A stretch of 6,615 nt of DNA, from positions 1 to 6,615 of the forward strand of contig JAUWSP010000151.1 in NCBI GenBank assembly GCA_030610025.1, in the 5' to 3' direction. The notes below the pieces were generated by a model. It made no database searches. It had not been told where the DNA came from and saw only the letters and a program-made list of their open reading frames with translations. Below are positions 5,702-6,615 of this stretch, one piece after another. This DNA comes from Acidobacteriota bacterium (lineage in GTDB: Bacteria; Acidobacteriota; Thermoanaerobaculia; Multivoradales; JAHEKO01). A program made the position numbers and the translations under genes. Positions within the stretch are counted from its first letter, which is position 1. Every line of letters begins with the position of its first letter.

Positions 5702-6563
5702 CTTCGCCAAGGTCAATCTGCATCTGGAGGTTCTGGGTCCGCGGCCTGATGGCTACCATGAGCTGAGGACGATCTTCCAATCGGTAGATCTGTGCGATCT
5801 GGTGAGCCTCGAGGTCGAAGGCCGGGGTGTTCGCCTGGAGGTGGCGGATCGATCCCTGCCCTCCGACGAGCGCAATCTCGCCCACCAGGCCGCGACGACG
5901 TTTCTAGCCAGGTGGCCGCTGGTAGATGGCATTCGGATCACTCTCGAGAAGAGGATCCCGGTCGGCGGAGGCCTGGGAGGCGGCAGCAGCAATGCAGCGG
6001 CTGTCCTCCAGGGCCTACGGGATCTGCTCGATGTGCGGCAGGCGACCGATTTGCAGCTCGAAGAATTGGGCCGCGATCTCGGTGCCGATGTCCCGTTCTT
6101 CCTGACGGGAGGTACAGCGCTGGGTCTGGGTCGCGGTGACGAGATCGAGCCCCTGCCCGATCTGCCAGAACGCGATATCTTGCTGGTGACACCCGCCCTG
6201 GAGGTGTCGACGGCCTCGGTGTTCCGGGAATATGGGGAATTGACACCGGATCAGGAGGTTTCTAGTATGGGCCGGCTCGCCTGGGAGGAGGGAGTCGATT
6301 GGGGGATGGCGGCCATGGGTAGGAATGATCTGGAGCCCCTTGTGAGACGTCGATTCCCCGAGGTGGGCCACGTATATAATGCGCTGGTCGAGGCCGGAGC
6401 GTCGCTGGTGCGACTTTCCGGAAGCGGCTCTACATGGTTTGCATGTTTCGATGATTCGACCGAGAGTGCTGAGCTGGAGAGAGCGTTGCCCCCAGGCTGT
6501 CGGGTGTGTCGCGCTCGCACAATGAACCGCGCCTCGCTCCAGCGACTTCGTGTCGTACAGTGA
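5682..6563 (+). CDS. ispE: 4-(cytidine 5'-diphospho)-2-C-methyl-D-erythritol kinase
   Basis: A 293-residue GHMP-superfamily kinase of normal IspE length. It phosphorylates the 2-hydroxyl of CDP-methylerythritol using ATP in the cytoplasmic MEP pathway to isopentenyl diphosphate. The N-terminal A-K-V-N-L (9-13) carries catalytic K10, and P-D-G-Y-H-E-L follows at 22-28. The ATP-binding glycine loop P-V-G-G-G-L-G-G-G-S-S-N-A-A is at 93-106. G-A-D-V-P (134-138) supplies the catalytic Asp D136. The C-terminal GHMP motif S-G-S-G-S is at 246-250. All key residues are present, so it should be active. The start is ATG 5682 with GGAG at 5674-5677. The open frame runs back to 5562, but the 40 extra residues overlap the upstream gene and show no IspE similarity. 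The start lies 20 bp inside the LolB-like gene, which implies translational coupling. spoVG follows 13 nt after the stop codon. Confidence 0.97.
   Translation: MRATYRSFAKVNLHLEVLGPRPDGYHELRTIFQSVDLCDLVSLEVEGRGVRLEVADRSLPSDERNLAHQAATTFLARWPLVDGIRITLEKRIPVGGGLGGGSSNAAAVLQGLRDLLDVRQATDLQLEELGRDLGADVPFFLTGGTALGLGRGDEIEPLPDLPERDILLVTPALEVSTASVFREYGELTPDQEVSSMGRLAWEEGVDWGMAAMGRNDLEPLVRRRFPEVGHVYNALVEAGASLVRLSGSGSTWFACFDDSTESAELERALPPGCRVCRARTMNRASLQRLRVVQ
6240..6268 (+). promoter_or_regulatory. Candidate internal promoter within ispE, facing spoVG
   Basis: Plus-strand TTGACA (6240-6245, perfect -35), a 17-bp spacer and TAGTAT (6263-6268, 4 of 6 matches to TATAAT). It would start transcription near 6275, about 300 nt before the spoVG ATG. 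A perfect TATAAT also lies at 6375-6380, but it lacks a good -35. Both lie inside coding sequence, so they may be chance matches. Confidence 0.35.
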
Positions 6564-6569
6564 AGGGGA
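6564..6569 (+). promoter_or_regulatory. Ribosome binding site of spoVG
   Basis: AGGGGA directly follows the ispE stop codon and sits 7 nt before the ATG at 6577. This is good spacing and supports the start chosen for the partial downstream gene. Confidence 0.65.
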
Positions 6570-6576
6570 TTATTCG

Positions 6577-6615
6577 ATGCAGATCACCGAGGTCAAGGTC
6601 TTCCCGGTCGACGAA
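6577..6615 (+). CDS. spoVG: Septation regulator SpoVG family, N-terminal 13 codons only (partial)
   Basis: The visible residues are M-Q-I-T-E-V-K-V-F-P-V-D-E, and the gene runs off the right edge. This matches the SpoVG N-terminus, which typically begins M-x-[IV]-T-[ED]-V-[RK]-[LV]. SpoVG proteins are about 90-100 residues and bind RNA and DNA. They affect septation and sporulation in Bacillus and post-transcriptional regulation elsewhere. spoVG lies near ispE in several lineages, including Bacillus, and this strengthens a call that otherwise rests on a short peptide. The gene has a good ribosome site and follows ispE by 13 nt, so it is probably cotranscribed, perhaps with extra input from a promoter inside ispE. 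Confidence 0.75.
   Translation, partial: MQITEVKVFPVDE

Overview
The window looks like a chromosomal segment from a GC-rich, Gram-negative (diderm) bacterium. The gene content is housekeeping. An MshEN-domain protein without an ATPase, and a TPR / LolB-like / ispE / spoVG gene string, resemble what is seen in Acidobacteriota and the former Deltaproteobacteria. That placement is inference from gene order and protein style. No mobile element, CRISPR array, rRNA or tRNA was recognised.

Layout. The left edge holds the last codons of dtd (D-aminoacyl-tRNA deacylase) on the plus strand. It converges on a minus-strand block that runs right to left: an MshEN-domain protein with a C-terminal GAF-like region (2834 to 1551), a 93-bp gap with a strong sigma70-type promoter, an HU/IHF-family DNA-binding protein (1457 to 1191), and a site-2 protease family membrane metalloprotease (1188 to 100). 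The protease starts 2 nt after the HU stop codon, so those two genes should share a transcript.

To the right of a divergent intergenic region (about 2835-2920) is a plus-strand cluster. It holds a large secreted or periplasmic TPR protein (2921-4858), a LolB-like / DUF4292-like envelope protein (4931-5701), ispE of the MEP isoprenoid pathway (5682-6563, overlapping the previous gene by 20 bp), and the first 13 codons of spoVG (6577 onward). The TPR and LolB-like proteins probably act in the cell envelope. IspE supplies isoprenoid precursors, and SpoVG is a small RNA/DNA-binding regulator often found beside ispE.

The regulatory DNA is the most distinctive part. The divergent region carries a near-consensus minus-strand promoter (TTTACA-N17-TATAAT). 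A perfect 10-bp inverted repeat lies just downstream of it, at the predicted 5' end of the MshEN mRNA. A possible plus-strand extended -10 promoter reuses the same -35 bases and would make the TPR mRNA leaderless from a GTG codon. Inside ispE there is a TTGACA-N17-TAGTAT element pointing at spoVG. I found no convincing unprecedented multi-gene system. The best candidates for new biology are the ATPase-less MshEN/GAF-like protein and its control region.
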